DNA of 64,000 nucleotides from Planctomycetota bacterium (GTDB taxonomy: Bacteria > Planctomycetota > UBA1135 > GCA-002686595), in assembly GCA_002683825.1 (NCBI GenBank), contig NYUD01000064.1:90973-154972 (forward strand), read 5' to 3'. Below are positions 7,814-16,930 of this stretch, piece by piece. The notes under the pieces were generated by a model that searched no databases, was not told where the DNA came from, and was given only the letters and a program-made list of their open reading frames with translations. Numbering within the stretch: the stretch's first letter is position 1; each line of letters opens with the position of its first letter. A program made the translations under genes and the position numbers.

Positions 7814-9350
7814 GGAGCGGCCCTTCCTCTCCTTCGCTGCGGGCGACCACACAGGCGCCGCAGGAATCGGACCAGACGTTGACGACCGTGCGCAACATGT
7901 CGAGGGGCCGATCGACAGCGAGCAAGAGCGCCGCCCCTTCGATCGGCAATCCGAGCACGGAGAGGATGGCCAGCATCATGACGAGTCCGGCCGAGGGGAT
8001 GCCCGCCGCGCCGATGCTGGCCAGGAGCGCCATGATCACCACGATTCCCTGCTGGCCAAAGGTCAGCGAGAACTCGGGACTGATCCCCGAGTAGTACTGG
8101 GCGAGGAAAATGACACCGATGCACTCGTAAAGCGCGGTGCCATCCATGTTGATCGTCGCTCCGAGGGGCAACGTGAAGGAGGTCACCTTGTTGCTGACCT
8201 TGCCGCGCTTCTCCACGGTTTCCAGCGTGACGGGCAGGGTCATGCTGGACGAGCTCGTGCTGAAAGCCGTCATCAAGGCGGGTGACATGGCCTGGGCCCA
8301 GCGCTTTGGCGAGGCCCGCCCGATGAAGCGCACGACCAGGGGCAGGGTCACGCAGGCGTGGATAAGAAGCGCCAGCGTAACCGTCCCCATGTAGAGCAGC
8401 AGCGGTTCGAACACGGCGAAGCCGGTCTTGGAGACGACGCGCACCATGAGGCAGAACACGCCCAAAGGCAGCAGCGTCAAGACGCCCTCGGCCATGCGCA
8501 ACATGACGGCGAAGGCCGACTGGAAAAAGCCGGTCACCCTTCCGCGGTGCGGTTCGTCGGTGCGCGTGATGAAGAAGCCGAACAAGAGGGCGAAGAAGAT
8601 CACGCCCAGCATCTCGCTGTTGTCTCCGAATGCATCGAAGACGTTCGCCGGCACCATGCGCTTCAAAACACCGATGAAGTCCCCGGAGGGAGCCTCCCCG
8701 GGAGCGAGCATGGCCAGCCCCAGCTGGGCCCCGTCCCCCGGACGAATGAGCGTGACCAGGGCCTGTCCCACGAAAATGGCGAGCAGGCTCGTGCTGAGGT
8801 AGTAAGCGAAGGTCTTGAGCCCCATCCGACGCAGGCTGCCCAGATCCCCCACCCCCGCGACGCCCGAGATGATCGAGGTCAGGACGATCGGCACGATCAA
8901 CATCTTCAGGAGCGCCATGAAGATGTCGGCGATGAAGTCGAAGGGCCGAATCCAGGCGGCGCGACTCGAGCCGGGGTCCATGCCCAGGGTCACGATGAAC
9001 GTTCGCCCGTCGGCGCGCTCGAGGAAAAGCACGTCGCCGTTCTGGGAGCGATCGAGCACCCCCTGAAAATCCGTCTCGGCCCGCAGGACGACGCGCTCCT
9101 CGGGGCGGTCGACGTTCTTGCTGCCCTTGTTGCGCAGCGCCGCGACGATGACGTCCCCGACCGCCAGATCGCTCTTCTGAATTCGGCTGCCCACGGGGCC
9201 GGACGCGCTCAGGATGACGAGCCCCTGCCCATCGGCTACCACCCCCCATTTTGCCCCGGCAAAGGACGGCGCCGACGTCCCTTTCTGGAGCACCATTCCC
9301 AGGACCACCCCGGCGAGCATCCAGGCCAACACTTTCCAGTGGAACTTCAT
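7794..9350 (-). CDS. Dicarboxylate/amino acid:cation symporter with PDZ-like insert
   Basis: 518 residues from ATG 9350. It belongs to the DAACS (GltP/DctA, SLC1) family, which imports C4-dicarboxylates, Glu or Asp with H+ or Na+. Family signatures are present: the Ser-rich SSSMTLPVTLE, GATINMDGTALY, IPSAGLVMM, and the final transmembrane motif DRPLDMLRTVVNV. Between TM1 (residues ~6-22) and TM2 (~135-160) lies about 100 residues not found in ordinary members. That insert has PDZ features: a GLVILSASGPVGS carboxylate-loop-like start, AVGDVIVAAL, and a final GDVLFLERADGRTFIVTL strand pair. It should face the periplasm. Divergent from the MgtC-like gene with 24 nt between starts. Confidence 0.88.
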   Translation of the reverse strand: MKFHWKVLAWMLAGVVLGMVLQKGTSAPSFAGAKWGVVADGQGLVILSASGPVGSRIQKSDLAVGDVIVAALRNKGSKNVDRPEERVVLRAETDFQGVLDRSQNGDVLFLERADGRTFIVTLGMDPGSSRAAWIRPFDFIADIFMALLKMLIVPIVLTSIISGVAGVGDLGSLRRMGLKTFAYYLSTSLLAIFVGQALVTLIRPGDGAQLGLAMLAPGEAPSGDFIGVLKRMVPANVFDAFGDNSEMLGVIFFALLFGFFITRTDEPHRGRVTGFFQSAFAVMLRMAEGVLTLLPLGVFCLMVRVVSKTGFAVFEPLLLYMGTVTLALLIHACVTLPLVVRFIGRASPKRWAQAMSPALMTAFSTSSSSMTLPVTLETVEKRGKVSNKVTSFTLPLGATINMDGTALYECIGVIFLAQYYSGISPEFSLTFGQQGIVVIMALLASIGAAGIPSAGLVMMLAILSVLGLPIEGAALLLAVDRPLDMLRTVVNVWSDSCGACVVARSEGEEGPLHAGAPG

Positions 9351-9374
9351 GGGCCACAGGGTAACGCTTAGGGA

Positions 9375-10058
9375 ATGATGGATTTTGCCCAGTTTGATTT
9401 TGTCCCCCTGCTTCTCGCCGTCCTCCTGGGCGGCCTGGTCGGCCTCGAGCGCGAAATGCACGGGCGACCGGCCGGGCTACGGACCCACGCCCTGGTCTGC
9501 GTGTGCTCGACCATGCTGATCCTGGTCGCCAGGCAGGGAGAGATACCGACCTCCGAACGCCACGTGTTCGATCCCAACCGCATGGGGGCGGGCATCGTGA
9601 CCGGCATCGGCTTTCTCGGAGCGGCCACCGTTCTACGCTCGGGGGATCTCTTGCGGGGGTTGACAACCGCCGCGTGCATCTGGTTCGTCGCCGGGCTCGG
9701 CATCGTCCTCGGAAACAAGGACTACGCCCTGGCGATCGTGGGCACGCTGTTTGTGCTTTCGGTCTTGACCTACTTCGAGCGCGCGTCCGGTCTCATACGG
9801 CCCACGATCTATCGGCGACTCTTCGTGAGCGCCGAACGGGGCGAGGTCGATCCGCTGATCGAAGAGATCAAGACCATGCTCGAGGCCGAGGCAGTTCGAG
9901 TGATCGACATCCACGGCCGGACCAGCCGCAGCGGCCCGCTCAGCATCACGGTTTACCTGAGCACGAGAAACCGTTTCCAGGGACCGCACCTCACGGAGCG
10001 GATTTGCATGCTCGAGGGAGTGAAGGAGGCCCACTGGAAGGGCATCCGCACGGATTGA
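9375..10058 (+). CDS. MgtC/SapB family membrane protein
   Basis: 227 residues. The N-terminal ~130 residues form four to five membrane helices with family motifs LLGGLVGLERE, PAGLRTHALVCV, GAGIVTGIGFLGAATVLR and GLTTAACIWFVAGLGI. The C-terminal ~85 residues form a soluble ACT-like domain. MgtC proteins affect Mg2+ homeostasis, ATP synthase and virulence or acid tolerance in several bacteria; the true role here is not known. ATG at 9375 and 9378 are both possible starts. It ends before a strong hairpin shared with the convergent gene. Confidence 0.85.
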   Translation: MMDFAQFDFVPLLLAVLLGGLVGLEREMHGRPAGLRTHALVCVCSTMLILVARQGEIPTSERHVFDPNRMGAGIVTGIGFLGAATVLRSGDLLRGLTTAACIWFVAGLGIVLGNKDYALAIVGTLFVLSVLTYFERASGLIRPTIYRRLFVSAERGEVDPLIEEIKTMLEAEAVRVIDIHGRTSRSGPLSITVYLSTRNRFQGPHLTERICMLEGVKEAHWKGIRTD

Positions 10059-10060
10059 TA

Positions 10061-10091
10061 CGGGTATACGGAGCCCGGCTCCGTATACCCG
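10061..10091. terminator. Bidirectional terminator hairpin, 13-bp perfect stem
   Basis: CGGGTATACGGAG (10061-10073) pairs perfectly with CTCCGTATACCCG (10079-10091) around a 5-nt loop. It lies between the convergent stops at 10058 and 10099, and GATAC/GTATC repeats flank it further out. No T tract is present, so it may work by structure or as a 3'-end stabiliser for both mRNAs. Confidence 0.7.
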
Positions 10092-10098
10092 GCTCGTA

Positions 10099-12504
10099 TC
10101 ACCGGAACTCCAGGGGCTCCAGGTCCATCGCCTCCGGAACATCGACGCCCAGGAGCGAAAGGACCGTGGGGGCGATGTGGAGTGCTTTGACGCCGCCGTC
10201 CTGTGGCACGTCGACGCGCCGGTTGCTGAAGAAGACACCCGCCACGTCGGGCAAGGCCATCGACACGTGGCCGCCGGACCAGGGGGAGGTGTTGTCGGAG
10301 CAGATGGGTCCGATCTCATCGAGACCCGACTCCTCTTCCCGCACCATGTACAGCCCGCCCGAGGACGTCGTCCAGCCCACGCGGTAGGGCGGGGCGAAAC
10401 CGGTGATCATGTCGGCCTCCAGCGTGATGTAGGCGCCCTCGTGGCGGTCCTCGACGATGTAGACGTCGTTGCAGATCTTCACCCCCGTGTCGGGATCGGT
10501 GGCCGCCATGAGCCCGCTACGCACCTCTTCCATCAGGGCGCGCTTCTCCGAGGGATCGACGATGCCCCTGGGTTCGCGCCCTTTCAGGTTCACGTACAGA
10601 AAGCCCAGGCCCAGGCTGTACACCTTCGTCTGATCCCAGTCGACGAACAGGAGCCCCTTGGCGGTCCTCTTGCTGGCGCCGGGCTTGACCTTGAGATAGC
10701 CGTTCTCCGCCAGCCAGTTGTTGATGTGCACCTGACGACGGAAGCTCTGAAAACCGTGGTCCGAGCAGACGAGCATCGTGTCCCCGGGCTGCAAACGATC
10801 CAGCACGTCCCCCATCACGCGGTCCATCTGCTCGTAGATCATCGGGATGGCCCCGCCCAACGTGACCTCTTCGCCGAAGAAGCTCACCTTGCGATTCGCC
10901 TCCGCCGCATCGTACTGCGGATGCTCGGTGTCGTAGAACTGGTACATCATGTGCTGGATGCGGTCGGTCGTGCTGAACACGCTCATGAGACAGCGCCAGT
11001 CGTTCTTGTCGAGCATCCGCCGGGTGATGTCCTCGCGCCACTTCATGGTGAACTCGACATCCTCCAGGAGGATTTCCGGATCGACCTCGCGATCCTTGAA
11101 CGGCATGGTCGGTGTCGGCCAGCCGTAGGTCTCGTAGAGACGACCGCAATCGTCCGCGAGCTCCTTGGAGAAGCCGTAGGGCGAGGAGATCGGCTGCCAG
11201 AACGGCGGGTTGCGCGGATCGATGTCCAGCACGTTGACGAAGAGCTCCAGGTGCGGTTCCAGCTGGACGAGCTTCACGCGCGTCAGCGCATCCACTTTGA
11301 CCAGCCAGTTCAGCTCGAACGACAGCTCGTAGAACTCCGACCACTCGCCCACCTTCACGGTCTGCGCACCGCCGCCGATCGTGACCGTGGCCTGGCCGTC
11401 TCCGAGCTCGATCTCCATGGGAACGGAGGTGGGGCCCACTTCCTTCAACCGGGCCTTGAGCTCCTGGCTGCGGTTGCTGAGATCGGGGGCCTTCTCCCAA
11501 TCCAGGCCGGGATCGGCCAGCTGTCGATCGACCTCGTCGAGCTCCGCCTGAATCCTGTCCTCGCGCCAGAAGTTCGCCGGACCGTCGATCTTCGTCTCGA
11601 TCACGCCGTCGTATTCGTCGACGCGATACACGGTGCCGGAGGTGTTCGTATCGCGGCCTTCGCGTTTGAATTCGTCGGGGTCGGTGGTGTAGATGAACCA
11701 GTTGCCCAGCTCCCCGCGCGCGTCGGGAAGACCGAGACCGGCCAGCACCTTCGCACCGTCCGGTGAGGGGCGATCGAAGACCTGCGCGCCGTCCAGGATG
11801 ACGCTCGGCACGCCGGCCCGCGCAAGGTGATCCCAGAAGCTGTCGACCTGCAGAACGTTCGCCGTGTGGGGATAGCTCTCCGGCAGGTAGCCCCGCAACA
11901 TCCAACCGCCCCAACCGGCGATGCCGCCGAGAAGCACACCGAGGGCCATGGCGATCACGAACTTGCGCAGGGCAAGGAAGGCCAGGCCGAAGACGACGAG
12001 GAAGGCCAGCCCACCGAAGACCGCCCCCGTGGTGGCGGCCGGCCAGGTGGGGATCGGCGCATGCTCGACGCTCTCCAGGGGTAGCATTTCCCTGCGGATG
12101 AAGCCGAAGCCCGGCGAGGGGGAACTCGCACCTTCCCTCAAATCGCGCTTGATGAAACCGGGCACGCCGGTCTTGGCCGGGTTCATCCCGCTGTTCACCG
12201 AAGCCCACGCCACCGGCGATTCCGGCGAGGTGACGCCGCCCAGGGGCCCGAAGGTTCCCTCGCGCCGGAGCTTCTCGAAAGTCGGGTAACGCCCCGGGTG
12301 CTCCTCGACGAGCTCGCCCACGGTCCGCGCATCGGCCCCGTCGAAGCCCAGGACGACCACTCGCCCCGCCCTGTAGGGCCCCTCGGCCCGGATCGAGGAA
12401 ACGGATTCCGCCTTCGGAGAAGGCTCCTCCCGGCCGCGCATGGAGCACAAAAGCAGGAGAGAAAGAAGCGATAGGACCTTCAGAACGGTGCGTGCGTGGA
12501 TCAT
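10099..12504 (-). CDS. Alkaline-phosphatase-superfamily phosphodiesterase, membrane-anchored
   Basis: 801 residues from ATG 12504. It is a type I phosphodiesterase/nucleotide pyrophosphatase-like enzyme. Metal and nucleophile motifs are visible: VVVLGFDGADAR (Asp55/Asp58), SPESPVAWASVNSG with Ser96 as probable nucleophile, STTDRIQHMMYQ, VCSDHGFQSF, and WSGGHVSMALPD near the end. The N-terminal signal ends in LLLLC, so a lipid anchor is possible. Two adjacent membrane helices (residues ~150-205) interrupt the catalytic domain just after the nucleophile region. Related enzymes are secreted hydrolases of phosphate esters or nucleotides; the substrate is unknown. It is convergent with the MgtC-like gene and divergent from the next. 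Confidence 0.82.
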   Translation of the reverse strand: MIHARTVLKVLSLLSLLLLCSMRGREEPSPKAESVSSIRAEGPYRAGRVVVLGFDGADARTVGELVEEHPGRYPTFEKLRREGTFGPLGGVTSPESPVAWASVNSGMNPAKTGVPGFIKRDLREGASSPSPGFGFIRREMLPLESVEHAPIPTWPAATTGAVFGGLAFLVVFGLAFLALRKFVIAMALGVLLGGIAGWGGWMLRGYLPESYPHTANVLQVDSFWDHLARAGVPSVILDGAQVFDRPSPDGAKVLAGLGLPDARGELGNWFIYTTDPDEFKREGRDTNTSGTVYRVDEYDGVIETKIDGPANFWREDRIQAELDEVDRQLADPGLDWEKAPDLSNRSQELKARLKEVGPTSVPMEIELGDGQATVTIGGGAQTVKVGEWSEFYELSFELNWLVKVDALTRVKLVQLEPHLELFVNVLDIDPRNPPFWQPISSPYGFSKELADDCGRLYETYGWPTPTMPFKDREVDPEILLEDVEFTMKWREDITRRMLDKNDWRCLMSVFSTTDRIQHMMYQFYDTEHPQYDAAEANRKVSFFGEEVTLGGAIPMIYEQMDRVMGDVLDRLQPGDTMLVCSDHGFQSFRRQVHINNWLAENGYLKVKPGASKRTAKGLLFVDWDQTKVYSLGLGFLYVNLKGREPRGIVDPSEKRALMEEVRSGLMAATDPDTGVKICNDVYIVEDRHEGAYITLEADMITGFAPPYRVGWTTSSGGLYMVREEESGLDEIGPICSDNTSPWSGGHVSMALPDVAGVFFSNRRVDVPQDGGVKALHIAPTVLSLLGVDVPEAMDLEPLEFR

Positions 12505-12646
12505 GGGAGGCCAGGAAACCCGGTATGTATTGGTCTCGGGACTCATCACGGTACGGTTAGGGGAGGCTCGGGGTTTGGGCCCGTTTGAATCTAAGGTGGA
12601 AAGAACCGGCGGACTGGGGCGGAAAGCCCACAAGGACTCCCGCAAG

Positions 12647-13762
12647 GTGTCAATCGGCACCCGGCGGGGCAAGCGTGCAGGACGCATTCCGCTCCTGCCC
12701 CTGGCACTGCTGGCACTCCTGGCGCTGGCGGCCCTCCTGAGTCCCTGGCTGATTCCAGAGGGTTCGCGCCGCGGCGGAGCCCTCGAGGGGCCTGGCGTGG
12801 GCGAGCCCGAGCGCTCGCCGCGGACGGTGGCGGACCAGCCGCGTCGGACGCCGATCGGATCCGACGGACCGACCTCCGGGGCCGGAACGGCCGGGGATTC
12901 GAGCTCGACCTCCCTCCAACTCCCCGTTTCGACCGGGTCCGAACGGAGCGAACAGAGGGATCCCTTCGAGGGCACGGGGATGCTGCGCGGGCACGTCCAG
13001 GCCCGGGGGGTGGACTTTCCGAAGAACTGGAAGCTTCTCATCCGCCCCAGCCGCACCCTGATGGGGCGCGAGCACGCGGTCGAGAGGACGCTGATTTTCG
13101 AGCGGGGCGAGGAGGATTTCACCGTCAAGGGCCTGCCCTTCGCAGGCTACGACATCGAAGCGAAGGGGGCGGGCTTGAACGGCCGTGTGGCCTCGGTCCT
13201 GTTGCGCAAGGGCAACGAGGCCCCCTTCATCAACCTGATCATGGTCCCCGCCGGTTTTCTCGAGGGCGTGATCACGGATGCCGCGGGCGCCCCCCAGGAG
13301 GACGTACCGATCACGCTCGTCGAAATGCCCGAGGGGGGCACGCGCACGGTAAGAACGGACCTCACCGGAACCTATCGTTTCGATAAGGTCCTGGACGGGC
13401 CCTACGAACTGATCGTCGGTCTCCCGGAATCGCCGCTCCTGCGCGAGCGCAAGTCGATCCTCTTTCGGTCGCCCTCGCTGAGTTTTCCCAACATCGAGCT
13501 GCCCCCCTTCGCAGGCATCGACGTGCGCGTTTCGGATGACCTGAACCGCTCGATTCCGGGGGTGGAGGTGCGCGGAAGCGGCACGTCCGGCGGCTCGTTC
13601 ACGAAGACGACCGACGCCGGTGGCTGGATCCACGTGCGTCACGTACCCGAAGGACGGTTGCGGCTTTCCTTCAGCCATCCCGACTACAAGAGCTCGCGCG
13701 CCCACATCGAGCTCAAGAAGGGCGAGATCACCCGGCACCACTGGGTTCTCAGTGAGAGATGA
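12647..13762 (+). CDS. Membrane-anchored protein with CarboxypepD-like regulatory domains
   Basis: 371 residues from a GTG at 12647. A basic start (TRRGKRAGR) is followed by one membrane helix (PLLPLALLALLALAALLSPWL), then a Pro/Ser/Thr-rich linker and, from about residue 110, two to three beta-sandwich repeats. These contain the pattern of carboxypeptidase regulatory-like domains, such as GFLEGVITDAAGAPQEDVPITL and GTYRFDKVLDGPYEL. Such domains mediate protein or carbohydrate contacts outside the cell. Longer in-frame starts at 12503 and 12440 exist, but they would overlap the divergent phosphodiesterase start. Exact function is unknown; it resembles the protein at 49292-50920. Confidence 0.7.
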   Translation: MSIGTRRGKRAGRIPLLPLALLALLALAALLSPWLIPEGSRRGGALEGPGVGEPERSPRTVADQPRRTPIGSDGPTSGAGTAGDSSSTSLQLPVSTGSERSEQRDPFEGTGMLRGHVQARGVDFPKNWKLLIRPSRTLMGREHAVERTLIFERGEEDFTVKGLPFAGYDIEAKGAGLNGRVASVLLRKGNEAPFINLIMVPAGFLEGVITDAAGAPQEDVPITLVEMPEGGTRTVRTDLTGTYRFDKVLDGPYELIVGLPESPLLRERKSILFRSPSLSFPNIELPPFAGIDVRVSDDLNRSIPGVEVRGSGTSGGSFTKTTDAGGWIHVRHVPEGRLRLSFSHPDYKSSRAHIELKKGEITRHHWVLSER

Positions 13763-13825
13763 GAGGCTCGCCTTCGAAGACACGGCGCGCGCCGGCGCGA
13801 AGTGCGCCACGGAGCCGCGACGGCC

Positions 13826-15673
13826 CTATCGCGCATCGGACGAGTACGGACGCGAGAAGTAGATCGGATTGCTGAAAGCGACCGCACGATCCTCGGCGTC
13901 GTAGATCTCGAAACGAACGAACGTGCCCCGCTCACCCGGCGCCACCGTGATGGAACGATGAAAGCTCGATCCCGTGACGGAGAACGTGCGCACGACCTCC
14001 CCCCCCAGGACCACCTGGACTCGCTCTCCGCCGCGCAGGCCGCGGGCCATCAACCGGACCTGCAACTCGTCCCGATCCGTCTCCACCTCAGCTCCCATGC
14101 GCTGGCCTGCGTCGGTGACCAGGTCCAGGTCGCCGTCGAACAGCACGAGGTCGCCGAAGAACACGCGTCCGGCACGCAGGCCCTCGATCAGGGCGGCTTT
14201 CGTGGGCTCCTGCGCGTACACCCAGCTGATGAAGTTGTTCGGACTCGTACGCCAGCGCGCATCCGGGCCGCCGTGGGAATCGCTGACCCCGGTCCCGACC
14301 AGCCGCAATCCGGCGAGGGCGGCCTGGTCCCAGACCCACAGGTGATCGGTGAGCGAGGCTCCCGCACGGTCGCGATAGCCCACTTCGAGCAAATCCACGC
14401 CGAAAGCATCGTTCTTCAGGAGGATCTCGAGCTGCTGCTCGCGCGTCTTACGCCGCTCGCTTCCCGTCGGATTCACGCCGAACATGTGGTTCCAGGAAAT
14501 CAACCCGCCGCGGGCGTGGGCCTCCTCGACGGCGCGCTCGACGACGAGAGCCTTGAAGCCCTGTTCGTCGAAGAGCTCAGGGGCCTCGGGATCGAACCCC
14601 GCCTCCCGCGCCAGGGCGTCGTAGTCCAACAGGCCCGTCTCGACGCTGAACTCGTTCAGGTGGCGCGCTGCGAACGAGACCTCCACGCCTTGCAGCTGGA
14701 GCGGAGGACCGTTCCCGAAACTCTCGATCAACCGCGCCTGGTGCACGAAGGCCGGCGGGCCGTCGAGTTCCTGATCGATGCGCAGGTCATCGAGCACGAT
14801 GCTCGCCCGCGCCCCACGGCGGGCCTCCACACCGAAGGAGAGACCGAAGAGGCTGTGGTCTTCCCCCGGCAGGCCGGGAAGGAACGGAAACCCCGCCGCG
14901 GCATCCCTGCGAAGGTCCAGGGTGAACTCGTTCCAGCGCCCCGCCTCAAAGCTCAGCGGGATGTGGTAGACGTTGCCCTCACGCCACGCATCTCGATCAT
15001 CCTGCACGAGCACGTAGCGCAACGCGTAGGCTTCGGGAACCTCTCCTCCACGCGGGGCATGCTCCGAGAGGTCGACGCGCAGGAACGCCCGGGCGTCCTC
15101 GTCCAGGGACTCGGGATAGAGACCGATACGCACCGTCGGTCGAGAGGCGAGGGGGCGACGGTGCAGGAGCCTGCGCGTCTCGAAGGTCCAGCTGTAGGGC
15201 TGAAAGGCCCGTGTGTCCGCGCTGGTTTCCAGGCGCAGGGCACGCTCCCCTTCCCGAACCGGTTCCTCGACGAGCTCGGCCCGTCCTCCCGGAGCGCCGC
15301 GCAAGAGTCGCACGCCCTTCGTGTCGCTCTCGCGGCGCGCGAGCGCCAGCGACCAGGCTTCGCCCCGGGCCTGGGGCTCCTCGAAGGCCTCGAAACCAAA
15401 GCGACCGACGTGGTTGTACGAGGTGGCGCGAAAGTCGTGATCGCTCCACCAGATCACGTCCAGACCGAGCTGGGAGGCCTCAAAGGTGTGTGAATCGATG
15501 CTGGCGATCCCTTCGCTGTAGGGACCGTGGACGTGCAGCTGGCACGAATAGGCGACGCCCGTGAAGTCCGCGGCGGTGCCTCCCCTGCAGCCGTCGGGTA
15601 GGACGAACAGCGCGAGTCCCAGTAGGACGGCGATGGCGATCGTGCGAGCGAGTCGCGCAGACATCGCAGGCAT
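13826..15673 (-). CDS. PHP-domain metal-dependent phosphoesterase (CehA/McbA-like)
   Basis: 615 residues from ATG 15673; ATG 15664 is equally possible. A signal peptide covers residues ~5-30. Next comes the first PHP metal motif CQLHVHGPYSEG, followed by WWSDHDF. An inserted ~230-residue beta-rich region then precedes the rest of the PHP fold: GGLISWNHMFG, LLEVGYRDR, GTGVSDSHGG and GLRAGRVFFGDL. The last ~90 residues look like a beta-sandwich. CehA/McbA-family proteins are exported metallohydrolases, some acting on carbamates or phosphoesters. The substrate cannot be inferred. It diverges from the next gene with 15 nt between starts. Confidence 0.75.
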   Translation of the reverse strand: MPAMSARLARTIAIAVLLGLALFVLPDGCRGGTAADFTGVAYSCQLHVHGPYSEGIASIDSHTFEASQLGLDVIWWSDHDFRATSYNHVGRFGFEAFEEPQARGEAWSLALARRESDTKGVRLLRGAPGGRAELVEEPVREGERALRLETSADTRAFQPYSWTFETRRLLHRRPLASRPTVRIGLYPESLDEDARAFLRVDLSEHAPRGGEVPEAYALRYVLVQDDRDAWREGNVYHIPLSFEAGRWNEFTLDLRRDAAAGFPFLPGLPGEDHSLFGLSFGVEARRGARASIVLDDLRIDQELDGPPAFVHQARLIESFGNGPPLQLQGVEVSFAARHLNEFSVETGLLDYDALAREAGFDPEAPELFDEQGFKALVVERAVEEAHARGGLISWNHMFGVNPTGSERRKTREQQLEILLKNDAFGVDLLEVGYRDRAGASLTDHLWVWDQAALAGLRLVGTGVSDSHGGPDARWRTSPNNFISWVYAQEPTKAALIEGLRAGRVFFGDLVLFDGDLDLVTDAGQRMGAEVETDRDELQVRLMARGLRGGERVQVVLGGEVVRTFSVTGSSFHRSITVAPGERGTFVRFEIYDAEDRAVAFSNPIYFSRPYSSDAR

Positions 15674-15688
15674 CGTACGATTCACACC

Positions 15689-16930
15689 ATGAAGCCGCGA
15701 TGGGCATTGGCCGCGCTGGTCACGATTCTCGTCGCCGTACACGTCGCGATCACCGTCGCCCTGCCCCATCCGAGGTTCTGGGGGGACGAGGGACACTACC
15801 TCGAACTCGCGACGACCGAGGCCGGGGAGCCGGGCTGGAGCCTCTTGCCGGGGACCCTCGGGTTCGATCACCGGCCGCTCTTGAACGTACGTATCCTGTC
15901 GCTCTTCGCACCCGCGGTCTACCCGGCGATCGCCTATATCAACATCCTCTTTCTCGTGGTTCTCGTCCTGTGCACGCACGCGACCGCGAAACACCTGGGG
16001 CTTTCGAAAGGCGCCGGGATGGGTGCGACGGCGTTCCTGGCGTTCTTCCCGTGGCTCGGATTTCACGTGCACACGCTTTGGCCCGAGCTCCTGCACGCAG
16101 CGCTCTTCGCGGCGATCGTGCTCTTGTTTCTACGCTTTCTGGAGAGCGGTCGGATCCTCTTCTTGGTCCCCGCCGGAGTCGCCATGGGCTACGCGCTCTT
16201 CGCCAAGGGATCCCTGCAACCCTTCCTCATCCTCTTTTTCGCCTTCATCGTGTGGAAGAGCCTGCGCTCCCCCCTGCAGCCGGCCCAACGCCTCGCCAGG
16301 TCGGCGATGGCCCTTCTCGCCTTCGCAATACCGCTCCTTTTGGTCGTCCTTCCACAGCTCCTGGCCAACCAGCAACAAGGCCACGGCCTGCGCCTGGCCG
16401 CCAATCGCTGGTGGAACCTGGAGGTGGGCATCACCTCCTCGAAGGAGGTGAAGATCGGAGAGATCGACCGCGGGTACTGGATCGTCTCTCCCGATCGAGC
16501 GGAGCGTGAACGACAGGCCGAAGAGCGGACACTCGACTATGTCACCGATACGGGCGTCTTGCGCGTGGGCTGGCAACAACTGGGCAAGCTCTGGAAGCTC
16601 CTGGCGAAGAAACCTTCGGGGTTCGAGCGCTCGCTGAACGATTTCGACCGCTGGGGCGAAACGGCGCCGGTCGGATTGAGGTCGCTCGAACTGCCGGCGC
16701 GCATCGCCTGGTACCTCTTGTGGGTGCTGGGAATCGCCGGCGTTGCCTGCCTGGCCCGCAAGAATCCCGGCTGGACATTTCTGGCCCTGATGTCCCTCGG
16801 TTACTTCATCGCGCTCGTGGCCGTACCCGTGAAAATCCGCTTCGCACTTCCGCTGGTTCAGCTGCTGGCGCTCTTCGCCGCCGGCGCCGGCGAAGAACTG
16901 TGGAGGAGATGCCGTCCGGCAAGGAACTAG
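15689..16930 (+). CDS. GT-C-like integral membrane glycosyltransferase
   Basis: 413 residues with 9-10 hydrophobic helices. An acidic motif, FWGDEGHYLEL, lies in the first periplasmic loop after TM1. This is the layout of GT-C enzymes (ArnT/PMT-like), which use lipid-linked sugars on the outer face of the membrane. The long non-membrane segment (residues ~235-330) would be periplasmic. TACGAT at 15676-15681 sits 7 nt before the ATG, so the mRNA may be leaderless. The stop overlaps the convergent sulfatase-like gene by 4 nt. Sugar and acceptor are unknown, and the family call rests on topology plus the acidic motif. Confidence 0.65.
   Translation: MKPRWALAALVTILVAVHVAITVALPHPRFWGDEGHYLELATTEAGEPGWSLLPGTLGFDHRPLLNVRILSLFAPAVYPAIAYINILFLVVLVLCTHATAKHLGLSKGAGMGATAFLAFFPWLGFHVHTLWPELLHAALFAAIVLLFLRFLESGRILFLVPAGVAMGYALFAKGSLQPFLILFFAFIVWKSLRSPLQPAQRLARSAMALLAFAIPLLLVVLPQLLANQQQGHGLRLAANRWWNLEVGITSSKEVKIGEIDRGYWIVSPDRAERERQAEERTLDYVTDTGVLRVGWQQLGKLWKLLAKKPSGFERSLNDFDRWGETAPVGLRSLELPARIAWYLLWVLGIAGVACLARKNPGWTFLALMSLGYFIALVAVPVKIRFALPLVQLLALFAAGAGEELWRRCRPARN

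Noticed and set aside
7618..9666. Long open frame of 682 codons antisense to the symporter
   Set aside because: Arg/Gly/Pro-rich mirror of a GC-rich gene; the opposite strand has clear DAACS motifs.
10177..11766. Open plus-strand frame of 529 codons within the phosphodiesterase gene
   Set aside because: His/Val/Leu-rich shadow with no domain; the minus strand carries the AP-superfamily motifs.
13802..15493. 563-codon plus-strand frame over the PHP gene
   Set aside because: Antisense artefact of third-position GC; no recognisable protein features.
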